Source of the DNA: Clostridiales bacterium
GTDB taxonomy: Bacteria; Bacillota; Clostridia; Caldicoprobacterales; DTU083
DNA: 43,198 nucleotides
Direction: 5' to 3'
NCBI GenBank assembly: GCA_012839095.1
Contig: DUOA01000028.1
Span: 1 to 43,198 of the forward strand
Shown piece after piece: positions 32,379 to 42,108 of the stretch. Under the pieces are notes generated by a model that saw only the letters and a program-made list of their open reading frames with translations, ran no database searches and was not told where the DNA came from. The translations under genes were made by a program, and so were the position numbers. Position 1 is the first letter of the stretch, and each line of letters starts with the position of its first letter.

Positions 32379-33446
32379 CTATCTTTGCTTTTGTTTGGTG
32401 GATTTACGGACGATTAATCGGGTACCCAGTTCAATGTGATTGCAGGGGCGGTTCTGGTCAATGCTTTCACCCAGGAGCTTTGCTGCCTGATACCCTATTT
32501 CATCAAAATACTGTTTTACTGTCGTCAGGGGAATCATGGCTTCCTCAAGGATATCGGAATCATCAAAGCCTATAATGGATACATCTTCAGGAATGCCCAA
32601 TCCTTCCTGATTTAAAAGACGGATGACTTCAATGGCGGTCTTATCATTTGCGGTAACAATGGCAGTGATATCACCTTCACGAATATGATTAAGCAGCCGT
32701 TCGTATTCAGTATCCCTCATAGAGAACAAATAGTTTCTATTAACAGACAGCCCTGCACTGATAAACGCATCCTTATAGCCGCTGTATCTGTCTTTTTCTG
32801 AGCTTAGATTCATGTCCATAGCAATATAGGCAATACCGGTGTGGTTTTGATTCAATAGATATTTAACTGCAGTAAAGATCCCGTCGTGATTGTTGCAGCC
32901 TACATAATTGCTGGGATACAGAGGGGTATAGCGATCAATTAAGACGAAGGGTATATCTTGCTCATCCAGAATCTGATAGCATGGTATACTCTTTTCCGGG
33001 TTCTTGCTGAAGAAAAGGAAGCCCTTTACATTTTTATCTATCAGCTTTCTTACAATAGTAAGTTCATCCGTTTTATTTGTATCGGTACTCTCAATAATCA
33101 ATGAGAAACCATGAGATAAGAAGTACCTCTGCATACTGACAATATACTGCATGTAAGCACTTCCGTTGAGACTGAATCCCGGGAACAGAAATGCCACAAG
33201 CCGATGCTGTTTTTTATCTCCATATGCGGGACTGTCGGAAACAAAGCTGCCCTTTCCCCTTATGCGGTGGATTATGCCGGATGCAACCAGTTCAGACATG
33301 GCTTTTCTGATTGTAATATTACTGACTCCATGTAATTCAGCAAGTTCTTTTTCGCTGGGAATTTTGTCACCGCTGGATAATTCATTGTTATTGATTTTAT
33401 GCATGATGTAATCAATAACCTTTTGATATTTTGGATAGTAAGACAT
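32379..33446 (-). CDS. GntR-type HTH fused to LacI-type sensor domain, transcriptional regulator
   Basis: This 355-residue protein has an N-terminal GntR winged helix (residues about 3-70: PSEKELAELHGVSNITIRK, then GIIHRIRGKGSFV). A periplasmic-binding-like effector domain follows (LVAFLFPGF, ITAIVTANDKTAIEV, VSIIGFDDSDILEE), the AraR-like layout. It probably senses a sugar from the glycan locus. The ATG at 33446 has AGGAGA upstream; a start at 33497 would add 17 unrelated residues. It is divergent from the alpha-mannosidase gene and resembles the regulator at 36473 throughout, so the two are paralogues. Confidence 0.88.
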   Translation of the reverse strand: MSYYPKYQKVIDYIMHKINNNELSSGDKIPSEKELAELHGVSNITIRKAMSELVASGIIHRIRGKGSFVSDSPAYGDKKQHRLVAFLFPGFSLNGSAYMQYIVSMQRYFLSHGFSLIIESTDTNKTDELTIVRKLIDKNVKGFLFFSKNPEKSIPCYQILDEQDIPFVLIDRYTPLYPSNYVGCNNHDGIFTAVKYLLNQNHTGIAYIAMDMNLSSEKDRYSGYKDAFISAGLSVNRNYLFSMRDTEYERLLNHIREGDITAIVTANDKTAIEVIRLLNQEGLGIPEDVSIIGFDDSDILEEAMIPLTTVKQYFDEIGYQAAKLLGESIDQNRPCNHIELGTRLIVRKSTKQKQR

Positions 33447-33503
33447 GAATCTTTCTCCTATAATGCAACTAATGTTCTGCAGTAGTAAATTATACATTAT
33501 AAC

Positions 33504-33519
33504 TTGATAGTATTATCAA
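33504..33519. promoter_or_regulatory. Near-palindromic operator candidate upstream of the GntR/LacI regulator
   Basis: TTGATAGTATTATCAA has 6-base perfect arms TTGATA/TATCAA. On the minus strand it overlaps the region expected to contain the regulator's own promoter (TATAAT lies just downstream), so autoregulation is plausible. I have no independent support. Confidence 0.4.
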
Positions 33520-33669
33520 TAAGGTTTCTGTATCTTGTGTTTATTCAGTATAACCAGTCCGAGCCGCTCTCATTACACTTGCTGGTTACTATATTATATA
33601 TGAAATCATATTTTCATACAATATAAATTTAGAATTATAGTAATTTATGAATTTATTTATTATACTTTA

Positions 33670-33698
33670 TTTACAAATAAGGTATAAGGATATATAAT
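33670..33698 (+). promoter_or_regulatory. Sigma-A promoter of the alpha-mannosidase operon
   Basis: TTTACA (33670-33675) and a perfect TATAAT (33693-33698) are spaced by 17 bases. Transcription would start near 33705, giving a leader of about 50 bases before ATG 33756. Confidence 0.7.
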
Positions 33699-33755
33699 AA
33701 TAATCGGTACATAATTGTCTGCATTATTCATACTATTATACACGGAGGATTTGAC

Positions 33756-36437
33756 ATGTCTGAAATTAAGAAAATCTACTATGTTTCCAGTACCCATTGG
33801 GATAGAGAGTGGCACAGAAGCTTTCAAAGTTTTCGATTTGCTCTGGTAAACAGGATTAATGAGATTATGGATGTATTGGATAAGGATCCATCCTTTACAT
33901 CATTTATTATGGATGGACAAACAATTGTATTGGACGATTATTGCCGGATCGAGCCAGGGAAAAAAGACAGGCTTGTGCGTTTAATTAACGAGGGACGCAT
34001 AATAGTCGGCCCTTGGTATACAATGCCGGATGAGTATCTTGTATCCGGAGAAAGCCTTATCCGGAATCTCATGATTGGTCACAAGCTTGCTGAAGCCTAT
34101 GGCAGCAAGGCGATGAAATATGGTTACATATGTGACATTTTCGGACATATTGCACAAATGCCCCAGATATTCAGAGGATTTGGCATTCAGGGAGCTCTCT
34201 TAGGGCGCGGAACCAACGAACACAATTGTCCTTCACATTTCAGGTGGAAGGCCCTGGACGGCAGTGAATGCATAACCTTCAAGGTACCGGAGGAAACAGG
34301 CTATGCAACCTTCTGGTCTGAGGTATATATTGATTATCTTACAGGAAAAGATCCTGACAAGGAAAACATCATAAAGCGTGCCTGTGCATATATAGAGAAT
34401 GAAAAAAAGCGCTCCGATATTCCATATATTTTGCTGATGGATGGAATGGATCATGAGAGAATCCATGAGATTGCACCCTGGGTTGCTTCCAGATTATCTG
34501 AGATATATGGCTGTCCGGTTGTGTTTGACAATCTGGAGAAACTGGTTGATGATTTGAAGGAATATGTGGAAGAAATGCCCGTAAAACGCGGCGAGTTAAA
34601 CGAAACAGCCCGTAAACAAAGCGGACATAATATGTTGATAACCAACACACTATCCAGCAGATACGATCTCAAGGAAAGAAACGACAGCTGCGAAGCTCTG
34701 CTTGAAAAATGGATGCTGCCTGTTTCAGCCATAGCAGAGTTGGAAGGATTCCATATTCAGAACACCTATACAGACTTGGCTTACAAATATTTGATTCCTT
34801 GTCATGCCCATGATTCCATATGCGGTTGTTCCATTGATTCTGTTCACAGGGACATGCACTATCGTTTCCGTCAGGTGAGTGATATTGGAAACGAGGTTGT
34901 CAATGCAGCTATATGTCATTTGGCAGGAAATACCGATTCCGATCCAGGTTCTGATTACCGAATGCTGAGCATTTTCAACCCGCTTCCTTTCCCCAGGAAG
35001 GAGACCATATTCGTAAAGGTTGATTTCAACAAGGACTTTAAGTCCAAATTTATGGAACAGGCAGGTTGGGAAGTAAAGAACGGATTCAAGCTGTATAACG
35101 AAAAAGGGGAGGAAATACCATACAATCTGACGGATATTTCCTACAATAGTTTTACCGACCGCCCCGGAGAATTTTATCGCAGTCAAAAAGACATCTATAC
35201 CCTGGCCTTTACTGCTGATCTCCCCCCCATGGGTATGGCACAATACCAGATTGTGCCGCAGGATAAGCCAACCAGATACCTGGAAGAACTGTCCTTATCC
35301 GAGGAGGTATGCGAAAATGAGTTTATCCGCTTGGAGATCAATGCCAATGGAACAGTTAATATAGTGGATAAGGAAACAGGCAGAGAATACAGACACCTGC
35401 TCAGCTTTATCGATAATGGTGAGATTGGTGACGGCTGGCATCATGCCAGTCCGATCAGGGACAGGATAATCAGTAGTTTTGGAAGTAATTTCATGATTGA
35501 AAAAATTGATGACGGACCGGCAGCCTGCACCTTCAGGATAACATGCCATATGCGTGTTCCTAAGGAGATCATACGTGGTCCTCACGGAAACAGACGCTCG
35601 GATGAAACTGCCGAGTTGAGAATATCTTCTGACATCACATTGGCAAAAGCCAATCGCTGGGTGGACATAAAGACAACTGTTTACAACAATGTGAAGGATC
35701 ATAGATTGAAAATGCGTATTCCAACAGGAATTACTGCCGGTAAATACTATGTTAATCAGGCTTTTGCCTTTGCAGAAAGGGATACAGGGTTTGACAGGAA
35801 TACCGGTGACTGGAAAGAGCCTGCTCTGGCGGAGAAATCCTTTGACAGCATAGTGATGAAGCGGGATGAAGAAGGATGCGGAATTGCATTTATGTCAGCG
35901 GCCGGACTCCATGAGTGTGCAGCTCTTGACGATGAGGATGGAAGCTTGTATATAACAATGCTGCGCTCTTTTTCCAAGACCCACCTGACAGACGGGGAGT
36001 CGGATGGACAGCTTCAGCAAGCGTTGGAATATCGCTATCGACTGATGCCTGTTCATCCCACAGACAGTTTTGCCCATTTGATAAGAGTGAAAGATTGTCT
36101 GCAGGCGGATATCCGTATGGTTACCAACCGGGTAAAGAATACCAGTAAACCTGCAGCAGAACGAAGTGTTTTCGCTCTGTCCGGTGAGAATGTTGTATTG
36201 TCTTTGTTAAAAAAACCGGAGGATGAGCAGGGCAATTGTGTTATAGTCAGGTTATCCAACTACAGTGACAGCAGTTCTTCAGCACAGTTACTCTGTGCAT
36301 ACGACATAAAGGAAGCCTGCGAAACTGATATGCTGGAGCAGAAGCTGACTGAAGCGGTTTTCCATGGCAATAAGCTGGAAATGGAGTTTGAACCGTGGGA
36401 GATAAAGACATATCGTATTGTTTTTAGTGACAGATAG
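33756..36437 (+). CDS. GH38-family alpha-mannosidase
   Basis: This 893-residue protein has the GH38 catalytic pattern. Zinc ligands His14 and Asp16 lie in THWDREWH. Asp127 in YICDIFGHIAQMP is the nucleophile and a further zinc ligand. CHAHDSICGCSID (349-361) carries the second histidine pair. C-terminal beta domains follow, as in bacterial and vacuolar mannosidases. No signal peptide is visible, so it acts in the cytoplasm on imported mannosides, releasing mannose. It leads a plus-strand operon with a regulator, two URO-D proteins and a propeller-SGNH protein. GGAGG precedes ATG 33756. Confidence 0.92.
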   Translation: MSEIKKIYYVSSTHWDREWHRSFQSFRFALVNRINEIMDVLDKDPSFTSFIMDGQTIVLDDYCRIEPGKKDRLVRLINEGRIIVGPWYTMPDEYLVSGESLIRNLMIGHKLAEAYGSKAMKYGYICDIFGHIAQMPQIFRGFGIQGALLGRGTNEHNCPSHFRWKALDGSECITFKVPEETGYATFWSEVYIDYLTGKDPDKENIIKRACAYIENEKKRSDIPYILLMDGMDHERIHEIAPWVASRLSEIYGCPVVFDNLEKLVDDLKEYVEEMPVKRGELNETARKQSGHNMLITNTLSSRYDLKERNDSCEALLEKWMLPVSAIAELEGFHIQNTYTDLAYKYLIPCHAHDSICGCSIDSVHRDMHYRFRQVSDIGNEVVNAAICHLAGNTDSDPGSDYRMLSIFNPLPFPRKETIFVKVDFNKDFKSKFMEQAGWEVKNGFKLYNEKGEEIPYNLTDISYNSFTDRPGEFYRSQKDIYTLAFTADLPPMGMAQYQIVPQDKPTRYLEELSLSEEVCENEFIRLEINANGTVNIVDKETGREYRHLLSFIDNGEIGDGWHHASPIRDRIISSFGSNFMIEKIDDGPAACTFRITCHMRVPKEIIRGPHGNRRSDETAELRISSDITLAKANRWVDIKTTVYNNVKDHRLKMRIPTGITAGKYYVNQAFAFAERDTGFDRNTGDWKEPALAEKSFDSIVMKRDEEGCGIAFMSAAGLHECAALDDEDGSLYITMLRSFSKTHLTDGESDGQLQQALEYRYRLMPVHPTDSFAHLIRVKDCLQADIRMVTNRVKNTSKPAAERSVFALSGENVVLSLLKKPEDEQGNCVIVRLSNYSDSSSSAQLLCAYDIKEACETDMLEQKLTEAVFHGNKLEMEFEPWEIKTYRIVFSDR

Positions 36438-36472
36438 GAAAGAACAGGACTCCGATAAGGAGGAAGAATGCG

Positions 36473-37555
36473 ATGAAAAAGCTGCCAAAATACAAGTTAG
36501 CAAGGAATTATATCAGGAAAAAGATAAAAGCCGGCGAGTATCTGCCCGGTGACAAACTGCCTACTGAGAGTGAGTTATCCAAAATTCTTGGAGTAAGCAG
36601 CATAACGATAAAAAAAGCGATGACTGAACTGGTAAATGAAGGATTAATATGCAGAATTCAGGGAAGGGGCAGCTTCGTTAATGAATTGAGGGAGAAAAAG
36701 GGCGGTGCTATGCCGCCCTCAAATAAGCTGATTGCTTTTCTCCTGTCTTGTCAGGATGTCAATGACAGCTCCTGTATGCAGATTATGATGGGAATACAGC
36801 GATGCCTTTCATCAGCCGGTTTTTCTCTCATTGTAGAAAATCCGGGAGACGATCCGGAAGAGGAACTTCGGATTATCAGGCGGCTGTTGGATAATGATGT
36901 TGCCGGATTCATCCTCTTTTCCGCAAATCCGGAGCTTTCGCTTGGCAATTACATTTATCTGAAAAACAACAATGTTCCCTTTGTACTCATGGACAGACTG
37001 GTCGATTCCATACCTGTTAATTCGGTAGCCTGTAACAATCAGGACGGTGCTTTTTCGGCAGTTGAATATCTGATTGAACTTCAGCATCGCAGAATCGGTT
37101 TTGTGGCAGACCAGTTTTATCTGAGCTCGGAGAAGGAACGCTTTCAGGGTTACTGCAATGCAATGCAAATGGCGTCGCTTCCCCTGAAAGACAATTTATT
37201 GTTTCTGGATTCGGAAATTAACTATAGAAGTCTCGCGAATATGATTAAATCCGGGGAGCTCACTGCCTTATTTGCTGTAAACGACAGAAAAGGTCTGGAG
37301 CTGATAAATAAGCTGATGGGAATGGGAATCCGCATTCCGGAAGATGTATCTGTAATAGGTTTCGATGACTATGAGGCTTCCAGCCTGGCGCGTATTCCCA
37401 TGAGCACTGTAAGGCAGCACTTTGAAGAGGAAGGTTATACAGCAGCAAAGATCTTGCTTGGTGCAATAGAAGGCTCAGATTCTCAGTTCAATAAAATACG
37501 CATTGGGACAAAGTTGATAATACGCTCATCAACTGAAATTCTACAGTATAAGTGA
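36473..37555 (+). CDS. Second GntR-HTH/LacI-sensor hybrid regulator
   Basis: This 360-residue protein has the same architecture as the regulator at 32379. The GntR winged helix (LPTESELSKILGVSSITIK, then RIQGRGSFV) is followed by a LacI-type sensor (LIAFLLSCQD, ALFAVNDRKGLELI, VSVIGFDDYEASSL, STVRQHFEEEGY). The two paralogues probably respond to related sugars or regulate different arms of the locus. It lies 35 bases after the mannosidase gene, with AAGGAGGAAG before ATG 36473. Its own promoter is not obvious, so it appears part of the operon it may control. Confidence 0.88.
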   Translation: MKKLPKYKLARNYIRKKIKAGEYLPGDKLPTESELSKILGVSSITIKKAMTELVNEGLICRIQGRGSFVNELREKKGGAMPPSNKLIAFLLSCQDVNDSSCMQIMMGIQRCLSSAGFSLIVENPGDDPEEELRIIRRLLDNDVAGFILFSANPELSLGNYIYLKNNNVPFVLMDRLVDSIPVNSVACNNQDGAFSAVEYLIELQHRRIGFVADQFYLSSEKERFQGYCNAMQMASLPLKDNLLFLDSEINYRSLANMIKSGELTALFAVNDRKGLELINKLMGMGIRIPEDVSVIGFDDYEASSLARIPMSTVRQHFEEEGYTAAKILLGAIEGSDSQFNKIRIGTKLIIRSSTEILQYK

Positions 37556-37568
37556 GAGAAAAGGTGTG

Positions 37569-38675
37569 ATGTTCGAAGTGAATTCGAAGGAAAGACTGTT
37601 AACTGCCATTAAGGGGAAAGTGCCGGACAGGCTCCCTGTTACAACCCACCATCTTATGCATTCCTACCTGCATGGGAAGATGGGAGGAATGACCAATCAG
37701 GAATTTTTTGAGTATTTTGGTTTGGATGCCATTCATTGGACAAATTCTGCAGAATATAAGGAAGATCAGTTGGAGAACTGGCGTATAACCAGTGTTGAGC
37801 TGGAAGGCCAGAAATACCCCTCCAGACGATACACTATTCATACGCCTGATGGAATGCTGACCTGTGTATTGCAGTATAATGAACACACTATCTGGGTATC
37901 GGAGCATCTGCTGAAGGATAAAAAGGATATCGATATTCTGGCAAAGCACATGCCCAGTCCTTATTGCGACGTTAAATATATAAAAGAAGAATCATCCAGG
38001 CATCCGAATTCGTTGATAAGAGGCAATATAGTTTGCGCCGATATCTTTGGTCAGCCTGGCTGCTGGCAGGATGCCGCATGTCTCTATGGTATTGAAAAAC
38101 TTATAGTGGAAACTTTTGATGATCCTGCCTGGGTACATGAGCTATTGCAGATTTTACTGAAAAGGAAATTGGATTACGTGAACACTATGTCAGGGGCTCC
38201 TTTTGATATTCTGGAGCTTGGCGGTGGAGATGCCTCTTCAACAGTCATCTCTCCAAAAATATTTGACAGCTTTGTAGCACCCTATGACAGCAAAATTATC
38301 GAATCAGCCCACGAAAACGGGCAAAGAATTGTTTATCATACCTGCGGCGGGATGATGCCCATTTTAGAGAACATAGCTGCTATGAAACCTGATGCCATGG
38401 AGACCTTTACACCGGCGGGCATGGGCGGTGATGCAGACCTGAAGCTGGCGAAGAAACGCATAGGGGACAAAGTCTGTATGATTGGCGGGTTTGATCAGTT
38501 CCATTTTCTGACAGGATGTACTCCGGAGGAAACCCGCAGGGAAGTACGCCGCTGCTTTGAGGCTGCCGGAGAAGGCGGCGGTTATATACTGTCTCCTTCT
38601 GATCACTTTTTCGAGGCGGAGACAAGTTTATTAATGGCATATGCTGATGAAGCACGTAATTGTGTTTATAAATGA
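37569..38675 (+). CDS. URO-D superfamily protein, second copy in locus
   Basis: This protein of about 368 residues has the URO-D opening NSKERLLTAIKGKVPDRLPV, a central SLIRGNIVCADIF region and RIVYHTCGGMMPILENI with the HxCG motif. AMETFTPAGMGGDADL and DKVCMIGGFDQ follow. The HxC motif again favours the methyltransferase-like branch over heme synthesis. The start is ATG 37569 or the adjoining GTG 37566; AAAGG is close upstream. It follows the regulator by 13 bases and precedes a third URO-D gene. The three copies are clearly different sequences, not recent duplicates. Confidence 0.78.
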   Translation: MFEVNSKERLLTAIKGKVPDRLPVTTHHLMHSYLHGKMGGMTNQEFFEYFGLDAIHWTNSAEYKEDQLENWRITSVELEGQKYPSRRYTIHTPDGMLTCVLQYNEHTIWVSEHLLKDKKDIDILAKHMPSPYCDVKYIKEESSRHPNSLIRGNIVCADIFGQPGCWQDAACLYGIEKLIVETFDDPAWVHELLQILLKRKLDYVNTMSGAPFDILELGGGDASSTVISPKIFDSFVAPYDSKIIESAHENGQRIVYHTCGGMMPILENIAAMKPDAMETFTPAGMGGDADLKLAKKRIGDKVCMIGGFDQFHFLTGCTPEETRREVRRCFEAAGEGGGYILSPSDHFFEAETSLLMAYADEARNCVYK

Positions 38676-38762
38676 TTGGAAGGCTATCATAAGTAATATA
38701 AGAAAATAAATATTCCGACCGGCTGATGTAAAGTCATTGAGGAATGATGGGAGATGTATATT

Positions 38763-39728
38763 ATGACACCAAAACAAAGATTTATTGCAGCACTGGAAAG
38801 GCAGCCTGTAGCCGGACATGTACCGCACTTCGAACTTGTGTTTTATCTGACTATGGAATCCATTGGTAAGGTACATCCCACCCACAGAGTATTTCATCAA
38901 TGGGATCAGATGTCCCAGAAAGAAAAGGCCTTGCAGAGAAGGGATGCTGCTCAAACCTATATAGACATTGCCGACAAATACCAGCATGATGCGATTTTTG
39001 TCCATTCCTTTGTCCCAGGTGCAGATGAAATGATTCTCTTATTGGAATCCATTCGTGAAATATCCGGAGATCGGTACTTTCTGATGATGCACGGGGATCC
39101 TACCTTCAGTATTCCGGGAGGAAACAATATGATAGAGGAATCCGTTCTGTTCTATGAACAGCCCGAGCTTATGAAAAGCAGAGCGCAGAAACAAGTGGAT
39201 GAAATGCTTCAGTATGTGGAGACAATTGCTAAAACCGGCTTGTTGGACGGTGTGGGAATGTGCTCGGATTACTGTTTTAACACCAATCCATTTTTAAGGC
39301 CATCCATGTTTGCGGAGTTCGTTACACCTTATCTGGCTAAGACTATTGAAGCATATCGCTCAATGGGATTATACTCCATAAAGCATACTGATGGAAACAT
39401 CATGCCCATTATAGATCAATTGGTACAGTGCAAACCGGATGCACTCCATTCCCTGGATCCCCAGGGGGGAGTTGATTTGGCTTATGTAAAGAAAACATAT
39501 GGTGATCAGGTATGTTTAATCGGTAATGTAAATTGTGCATTGCTGCAAAATGGTACTGAAGAGGAAATGTCTGCTGATGTACTGAGGTCACTTCGTGACG
39601 GAATGAGCGGAGGTTACGGTTATATATTTTCAACGTCCAATTGCATCTATACCGGCCTGGCATTGAGCCGTTATGAGACGATGCATAAATTATGGAGAGA
39701 GCATGGAATTTACCCCGAAGACAAGTGA
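38763..39728 (+). CDS. URO-D superfamily protein, third copy in locus
   Basis: This 321-residue protein opens TPKQRFIAALERQPVAGHVP, a URO-D start. GLLDGVGMCSDYCFNTNP and SIKHTDGNIMPIIDQLV follow; the usual HxCG site reads HTDG, with Asp in place of the cysteine ligand. CKPDALHSLDPQGGVDL and DQVCLIGNVNC come after. The lost ligand suggests a different metal site or a partner role. ATG 38763 is preferred to ATG 38754, which directly abuts the GGGAG ribosome site. It ends 16 bases before the next gene. Confidence 0.75.
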   Translation: MTPKQRFIAALERQPVAGHVPHFELVFYLTMESIGKVHPTHRVFHQWDQMSQKEKALQRRDAAQTYIDIADKYQHDAIFVHSFVPGADEMILLLESIREISGDRYFLMMHGDPTFSIPGGNNMIEESVLFYEQPELMKSRAQKQVDEMLQYVETIAKTGLLDGVGMCSDYCFNTNPFLRPSMFAEFVTPYLAKTIEAYRSMGLYSIKHTDGNIMPIIDQLVQCKPDALHSLDPQGGVDLAYVKKTYGDQVCLIGNVNCALLQNGTEEEMSADVLRSLRDGMSGGYGYIFSTSNCIYTGLALSRYETMHKLWREHGIYPEDK

Positions 39729-39744
39729 GCAGGAGGGCTTAAAC

Positions 39745-41778
39745 ATGGTGTATGAAAATCAGTTATTGGCTGATGTGTTGCTTGAAGCATCAGAAAAATC
39801 ACGGACATTGGATTTGGCTGAAATTGTTCCCATTGGAAAAATAAAAAGAAAAGGCGGAGATGCTTCTGTATTTCTGTCTGTCGACGGAAAGGATTATACC
39901 GAGGTGACAGGTGATGATGCCGACGGTGAGACCGCTCGTTTCATTAAAATAGAGAATCATTCCGGCAGGTGTGCATCTGTAGGAATCTATGCAGGAGCGG
40001 GGTATGTGGCAAGGAGAAACCATTACTGGACTGACAGTTTCAAACGATATGACGGTTGGACCGGAGCTGATGGCATATATTCATTTAATATCACCAATGG
40101 CAGAGACAACTACAACAACTCTGCTAATAACAGAACGCTGTTTTTCTTTAGCGATACACTGGTTTCAAAGGTAGACAGAAAGACATTGGAAAGGGAAAAA
40201 CCCATTTTCATGCCTAACAATACCTATGCATTGTTAGACGGGGAAGACCCGCAGAAGCCTGGTGCATTGCAATTTTACTACAGCAGGGATGAGAACGGCA
40301 ATCCTGCCGGGGTTATCAAGCCATCCAGGGAATGCTATGATTTTGCAGGCCGCGGCGAAGATTTTGAAAAAGCCTATTTCTGGCTGCAGGACGGCGTTGT
40401 TTTGGGTAATAAGCTTTTCTTCATGCCATCGATTATAACAGAGGACAAATCCGGACCGGAAGGTTTTCAGTTCAGGGGATTGGGCGTTACAATAGCAGAG
40501 GCTGACATCATAAACGGCAGGCCGGATTTAGAAAACGCTGTGCAGCATAAGGCGGAATTATGGTACAAGACAGATGAAGTTAACACAATTTATGGCGCAT
40601 GTATTCTTCCCTATTTGAAGGAAGCCGGATTCGACGAAGGGGATGGATATGTTTATATATATGGACATATGACATTCCATATTACAGGAAGAAGAAGTCT
40701 GTGTGTTTCCAGGGTATTGCCGGAGCATTTCGCCGATTGGACACAATGGCGGTTTTTTGACGGGGAAAACTTCGTTGAAGGTATTGCCAACAGCAAGCCT
40801 CTGTTGGATCATGTTTCTTGTGAGATGAGTGTCATACCTATTGCTGCAGGGAAAAACAAAGGTAAGTTTCTGGCTGTCTTTCAATATGATACAAAATCCA
40901 ACTATGTGGCTTACGCATATGGAGAAAATATCTGGGGGCCCTTTTCCAAACCCAGAAAAGTATTCTATTGCGATGAAGATCAGATTCATAAAACCGTGTA
41001 TATGTACAATGCAAAAGCCCACTTGCATTTATCAAGCCCGGATAAAATTCTGACTACCTATAATGTTAACTCAACATCCGCAGAACAGACAACCAAAAAT
41101 GGACACCTATATCTTCCCCGGTTTATAGAATTGGAGGATACAACTATCACTCCATGGGATCGTTTGTTTTACGCTGCATTCAAAATACGGACTGACATGT
41201 TCAGAAAATTGAATCAGACAGCATTGCCGGGCCAGGCTGTGTTTGTAGGTGATTCCATAATAAATGAGTATCCCTTGGAAGAGATGCTCAGAGATCACAT
41301 GCCTGTTTATAACCGGGGCATTGGCGGCGATACCACGAAAGGCCTGCTGACAAGACTGAATGAAAGCATTTTTGAATTAAGGCCATCCAAATTGTTTTTG
41401 CTGATAGGGACCAATGATCTGGTATTTTATTCTGGTGAGGAAAGAATAGTAGAAAACCTTACCTGCTGCATTGATGAGGTAAGGAAAAATCTGCCTGGAT
41501 GTGCAATCCACCTGATTTCAATTTTGCCGGTAAACAATACGGAGCACCCTAAAATAAGTCATGAAGCAGTGGGCTGCCGCAGTAATACAATAATCGAAGA
41601 GGTCAACTTGAAATTGAAGGAGCTTGCCGACAGTAAAAATGTCATTTACATTGACGTTTACAACAGGATGCTGGATGAACAAGGTAATCTTGCTATTGAG
41701 TATACCAGGGAAGGACTTCATCTATCTCCCCGAGGGTATGAGATAATGACGCAAGTACTGGCAGAATTTCTTGGATAG
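39745..41778 (+). CDS. Propeller-like domain fused to SGNH/GDSL hydrolase
   Basis: In this 677-residue protein, residues about 80-460 look like a beta-propeller of the DUF4185 or GH-like five-bladed type (LFFFSDTLVSKVD, GNKLFFMPSIIT, GYVYIYGHMTF, GKFLAVFQYDTK). Residues about 495-677 are an SGNH hydrolase: Ser504 in VGDSI, GIGGD (525-529), Asn557 in IGTND and His659 in GLHLSPRGY. The acid three residues before the histidine is usually Asp and here is Glu656. No signal peptide is visible, so it is probably cytoplasmic. It may remove acetyl or other ester groups from a sugar bound by the propeller. ATG 39745 is set by AGGAGGG; the upstream in-frame stretch overlaps the previous gene. Confidence 0.75.
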   Translation: MVYENQLLADVLLEASEKSRTLDLAEIVPIGKIKRKGGDASVFLSVDGKDYTEVTGDDADGETARFIKIENHSGRCASVGIYAGAGYVARRNHYWTDSFKRYDGWTGADGIYSFNITNGRDNYNNSANNRTLFFFSDTLVSKVDRKTLEREKPIFMPNNTYALLDGEDPQKPGALQFYYSRDENGNPAGVIKPSRECYDFAGRGEDFEKAYFWLQDGVVLGNKLFFMPSIITEDKSGPEGFQFRGLGVTIAEADIINGRPDLENAVQHKAELWYKTDEVNTIYGACILPYLKEAGFDEGDGYVYIYGHMTFHITGRRSLCVSRVLPEHFADWTQWRFFDGENFVEGIANSKPLLDHVSCEMSVIPIAAGKNKGKFLAVFQYDTKSNYVAYAYGENIWGPFSKPRKVFYCDEDQIHKTVYMYNAKAHLHLSSPDKILTTYNVNSTSAEQTTKNGHLYLPRFIELEDTTITPWDRLFYAAFKIRTDMFRKLNQTALPGQAVFVGDSIINEYPLEEMLRDHMPVYNRGIGGDTTKGLLTRLNESIFELRPSKLFLLIGTNDLVFYSGEERIVENLTCCIDEVRKNLPGCAIHLISILPVNNTEHPKISHEAVGCRSNTIIEEVNLKLKELADSKNVIYIDVYNRMLDEQGNLAIEYTREGLHLSPRGYEIMTQVLAEFLG

Positions 41779-41945
41779 AACAATTAGGATTCTAAAGGCT
41801 TTATTCAACTAATATCTATATTATATGTCAGGGTATACTGTTTGTGTTAACATTGCATAAACTATCAGCAACTGATGTATATACTGTAGTTAACAAATGA
41901 TGTACGCGCGGCATATATGATGTTCAATTAATTAGCGTGCCCAGA

Positions 41946-41959
41946 GTTAGTATACTAAC
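41946..41959. promoter_or_regulatory. Perfect 14-bp palindrome, operator candidate
   Basis: GTTAGTATACTAAC is a perfect palindrome about 300 bases before the ABC permease gene. A GntR-type protein, such as either hybrid regulator of this locus, could bind it; the site differs from the one at 33504-33519. Confidence 0.45.
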
Positions 41960-42108
41960 TTCGTGAAAATGGTTAATTATATAAAAAAAACTTGTTGAAA
42001 TATACCTTGTACTATTGAATATCACAGGTATTTATGCTAGAGTAATGATATACTAATAGAAACATAAAGGTATACATTATACATATATGGAAGAGGTGTG
42101 AGCAGGCA

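Larger units (their letters stand above)
33447..33755. other. Divergent control region of the glycan locus
   Basis: This 309-base, very AT-rich stretch separates the regulator from the alpha-mannosidase. It holds the near-palindrome at 33504-33519, an imperfect pair AGTATAACCAG / CTGGTTACTAT (about 33548-33592), a small ATGAAA/TTTCAT inverted repeat (33600-33617) and the promoter at 33670-33698. I see no gene or riboswitch. Confidence 0.6.

Noticed and set aside
34725-35243. Minus-strand frame of 172 codons
   Set aside because: It is antisense to the GH38 gene, and the protein resembles no family.
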